Assembly (NCBI RefSeq): GCF_014651855.1
Contig: NZ_BMXR01000001.1
Location: 248,001 to 312,000 of the forward strand
Direction of reading: 5' to 3'
DNA from: Saccharospirillum salsuginis
GTDB lineage: Bacteria > Pseudomonadota > Gammaproteobacteria > Pseudomonadales > Natronospirillaceae
DNA length: 64,000 bases
Positions 62,360-64,000 of the stretch are shown piece by piece. The notes beneath the pieces were generated by a model, which did no database searches, was not told the origin of the DNA, and was given only the letters and a program-made list of their open reading frames with translations. The stretch's first letter is position 1; the number at the start of each line of letters is the position of its first letter. Both the position numbers and the translations under genes were made by a program.

Positions 62360-64000
62360 GACAGAGTCCCCACATTCGCCGGGTAGGCATCTACCCCGCT
62401 CAAATCAACACGAAATTCGCACACTTGCCCATCCCCCGTGCGAGCCTGTCCCTGAAGCGCCTGCGCCGGACCGACGTCGACATAAAACAACCCTTCGTGA
62501 CCGAGCGTCAGCGACTCATCCATGCCCTCGACCCGAACCACCGTGCCGGCCGGCAGCGGTTCCTGTTCGGCATTGACCAGAGTCGCCTGAACGGTGCGCT
62601 CGAACCGGACCGGGAATCGGGCCGTTAAAACCTGGCGATTCCCCGGCACCAATTGACGGCCGGGTTCGTCCAGGGAGGCCGAGGGCGGCAGGTCCTCGCT
62701 GGCCAGCCGCAGTCGATTACGGCTGTAGGGTTTCAGGCCCGGCACCACGATCCGGCCATCGGGGCCCGTTGTGCCCGCCAGTCGATTGTTCTTGTAGACC
62801 CGGATGTCCGGAACGCCCGCGTCGACGACCGTATAGCTGCCGGCCGGGTTGCGACTGAGATGCGGGCCGGTTTCATTGAACACCAAGGCGCCGCTTAATT
62901 CGGCGAAACCGCTGACCTCCCGCTCCTGCCGTCGACCGACCACGCGCAGCGATGCCAGTCGGCCGTCCAGAGTCAGTTCGGCGTCCTGTTCGGGCACTTC
63001 GTTGCGAACACCGGCGTGCAGACGGTAACCATAGCCACCGTCATTCGGCGCATTGTACTGATAGGTCACACCCCGATCGGCCAATTGGTCGCCCGAGGCG
63101 GTCGCGGACAAGGTCTTGCCTTTACCCAATGACAAGGTGAACGCCAGACTGTACCGACGTTCCGGTTCCGGGCGAATCTGATCCTGGACATTGAATCGCA
63201 ACGAGCCCTTGCCCGCCATTGTCAGACCCAGCGTTGCGGAGTGATACAGTTGATCGTCCCGGTCACGGTAGTCGCGCCGGAACCGACCCAGCGACAGCGA
63301 TACCCCCTTGCGCACCGACCAGCCCAGGGTCACGCGCTGGTCGAGTTCGGGTTCGCGATTCGGGTTGCCGATTCCAAGCTGTATAAAGCCTTCATCGGTT
63401 CGCTGCTCCTGAATCCGAAACGACAGTGACGAGGTACGGCGGCTGTACCCCCACAACCAGGTGGTGCCGACCGATCCGCTCTGTTCCACGCTGGCCGCGC
63501 CGCCCAGATCGAGCATGCCCAGCGGGCCCAGCCCGAGGTAACCGGACAGGCCGTTGACCCAGCCTTCGGGCAGCAGTTCTGCGCGCCCGCCGACGGTCAA
63601 CCGATTGGTCAGTCCGTACCGACCGCTCAATAGAGCGAACGGGTCTTCATCGTATTGAATCCGGCCATCCACGGTCCCGATGCGGCGGTGCCCGTAGGAC
63701 AGAGACCAGTCCCTCAAGCCTTCGGCCAGCAGCGACGGATCGGAGTAAAACGAAAAACGCTGGGTGACCGGTACCCCGTCGCTCTCTTTGACCTGGCTGA
63801 GAATCTCGCTGACGCCACTGGCGGCCGGCAGACCGGTCAGTCTGAACGGACCGGGCGGGATATCCTGGCGGGTCACCAGGTTGCGGTTGATCCAGACTTC
63901 CAGCATGGCGGGCGTCAGCACGCTGCCCCGCAGGCTGGGGCGCGGCCGCGTCACCCAGGACGGCGCCAATTGGGTATTGGTGCCGATGCGGACGCCTCCG
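62344..64000 (-). CDS. Fimbrial outer-membrane usher (CsuD-like), 5' end cut by window edge
   Basis: The frame is open from its stop at 62344 through the window edge at 64000, about 551 codons, so the N-terminus is missing. Segments typical of ushers are present: VWINRNLVTRQDIPPGPFRLTGLPAASG, SLSYGHRRIG, YRDRDDQLYHSATLG, FNETGPHLSRNPAGSYTVVDAGVPDIRVYKNNRLAG and the C-terminal plug-like domain. It forms the outer-membrane pore for the SCPU pilins, one of which follows directly. Confidence 0.9.
   Translation of the reverse strand, partial: GGVRIGTNTQLAPSWVTRPRPSLRGSVLTPAMLEVWINRNLVTRQDIPPGPFRLTGLPAASGVSEILSQVKESDGVPVTQRFSFYSDPSLLAEGLRDWSLSYGHRRIGTVDGRIQYDEDPFALLSGRYGLTNRLTVGGRAELLPEGWVNGLSGYLGLGPLGMLDLGGAASVEQSGSVGTTWLWGYSRRTSSLSFRIQEQRTDEGFIQLGIGNPNREPELDQRVTLGWSVRKGVSLSLGRFRRDYRDRDDQLYHSATLGLTMAGKGSLRFNVQDQIRPEPERRYSLAFTLSLGKGKTLSATASGDQLADRGVTYQYNAPNDGGYGYRLHAGVRNEVPEQDAELTLDGRLASLRVVGRRQEREVSGFAELSGALVFNETGPHLSRNPAGSYTVVDAGVPDIRVYKNNRLAGTTGPDGRIVVPGLKPYSRNRLRLASEDLPPSASLDEPGRQLVPGNRQVLTARFPVRFERTVQATLVNAEQEPLPAGTVVRVEGMDESLTLGHEGLFYVDVGPAQALQGQARTGDGQVCEFRVDLSGVDAYPANVGTLSCRSR

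Overview
The window looks like chromosome from a GC-rich (roughly 60%), probably marine or halophilic gammaproteobacterium. The main clues are HexR-controlled Entner-Doudoroff genes, yejABEF, AceE/AceF of the gammaproteobacterial type, RlmA, a tssJKLM cluster and a csu-like pilus. An Oceanospirillales/Saccharospirillaceae-like host is my guess from gene content, not a demonstrated placement. Both ends cut genes: TssM at the left edge and a fimbrial usher at the right edge.

Layout. 1-5.2 kb (minus): type VI secretion membrane-complex and baseplate genes tssJ-K-L-M. 5.5-8.1 kb (plus): an outer-membrane-like protein and a large beta-propeller lipoprotein. 8.1-11.5 kb (minus): a coupled secreted alpha/beta hydrolase plus NatA/NatB-type ABC exporter. 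11.6-13.7 kb: a divergent pair of paralogous phosphoribosyltransferases and a thioesterase. 13.8-18.3 kb: thiamine ABC importer thiBPQ behind a TPP riboswitch, with a divergent thiamine-kinase-like gene. 18.3-21.8 kb: ltaE, tpx, an SlyD-like FKBP and a DMT exporter. 22-28 kb: the yejABEF peptide importer and ybaN. 28.3-28.8 kb: tRNA-Glu, tRNA-Gly and two tRNA-Gly fragments. 29-32.6 kb: a 7TM diguanylate cyclase convergent with a solitary MshE/PilB-like ATPase that carries a probable c-di-GMP-binding domain. 32.6-41 kb (minus): an alpha-glucan cluster with a DUF4032 kinase-like protein, a solitary MalK/UgpC ATPase, MalQ and a 1071-residue phosphorylase-kinase-alpha/beta-like GH15 protein.

41.3-56.4 kb forms a coherent sugar-to-acetyl-CoA block. 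zwf, pgl, edd, glk and eda (minus) take glucose through the Entner-Doudoroff route. hexR diverges from zwf. gap, pyk, aceE and aceF (plus) carry triose phosphate to acetyl-CoA. HexR-like operators lie between zwf and hexR and upstream of gap. 56.7-64 kb holds rlmA, a LOG-family hydrolase, a SulP transporter with a tandem universal stress protein, a spermidine-synthase-like protein, and the end of a spore-coat-U/usher pilus operon.

The most unusual signal is non-coding. A roughly 100-bp structured element occurs three times (17302-17394, 45754-45866, 56507-56609). Its core, which includes a short hairpin, is conserved, but the long outer arms differ between copies while staying self-complementary within each copy. 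Several families of short GTAGG-type inverted repeats are also scattered between genes, including a tandem 83-bp array whose last unit supplies the stop codon of a transporter gene.
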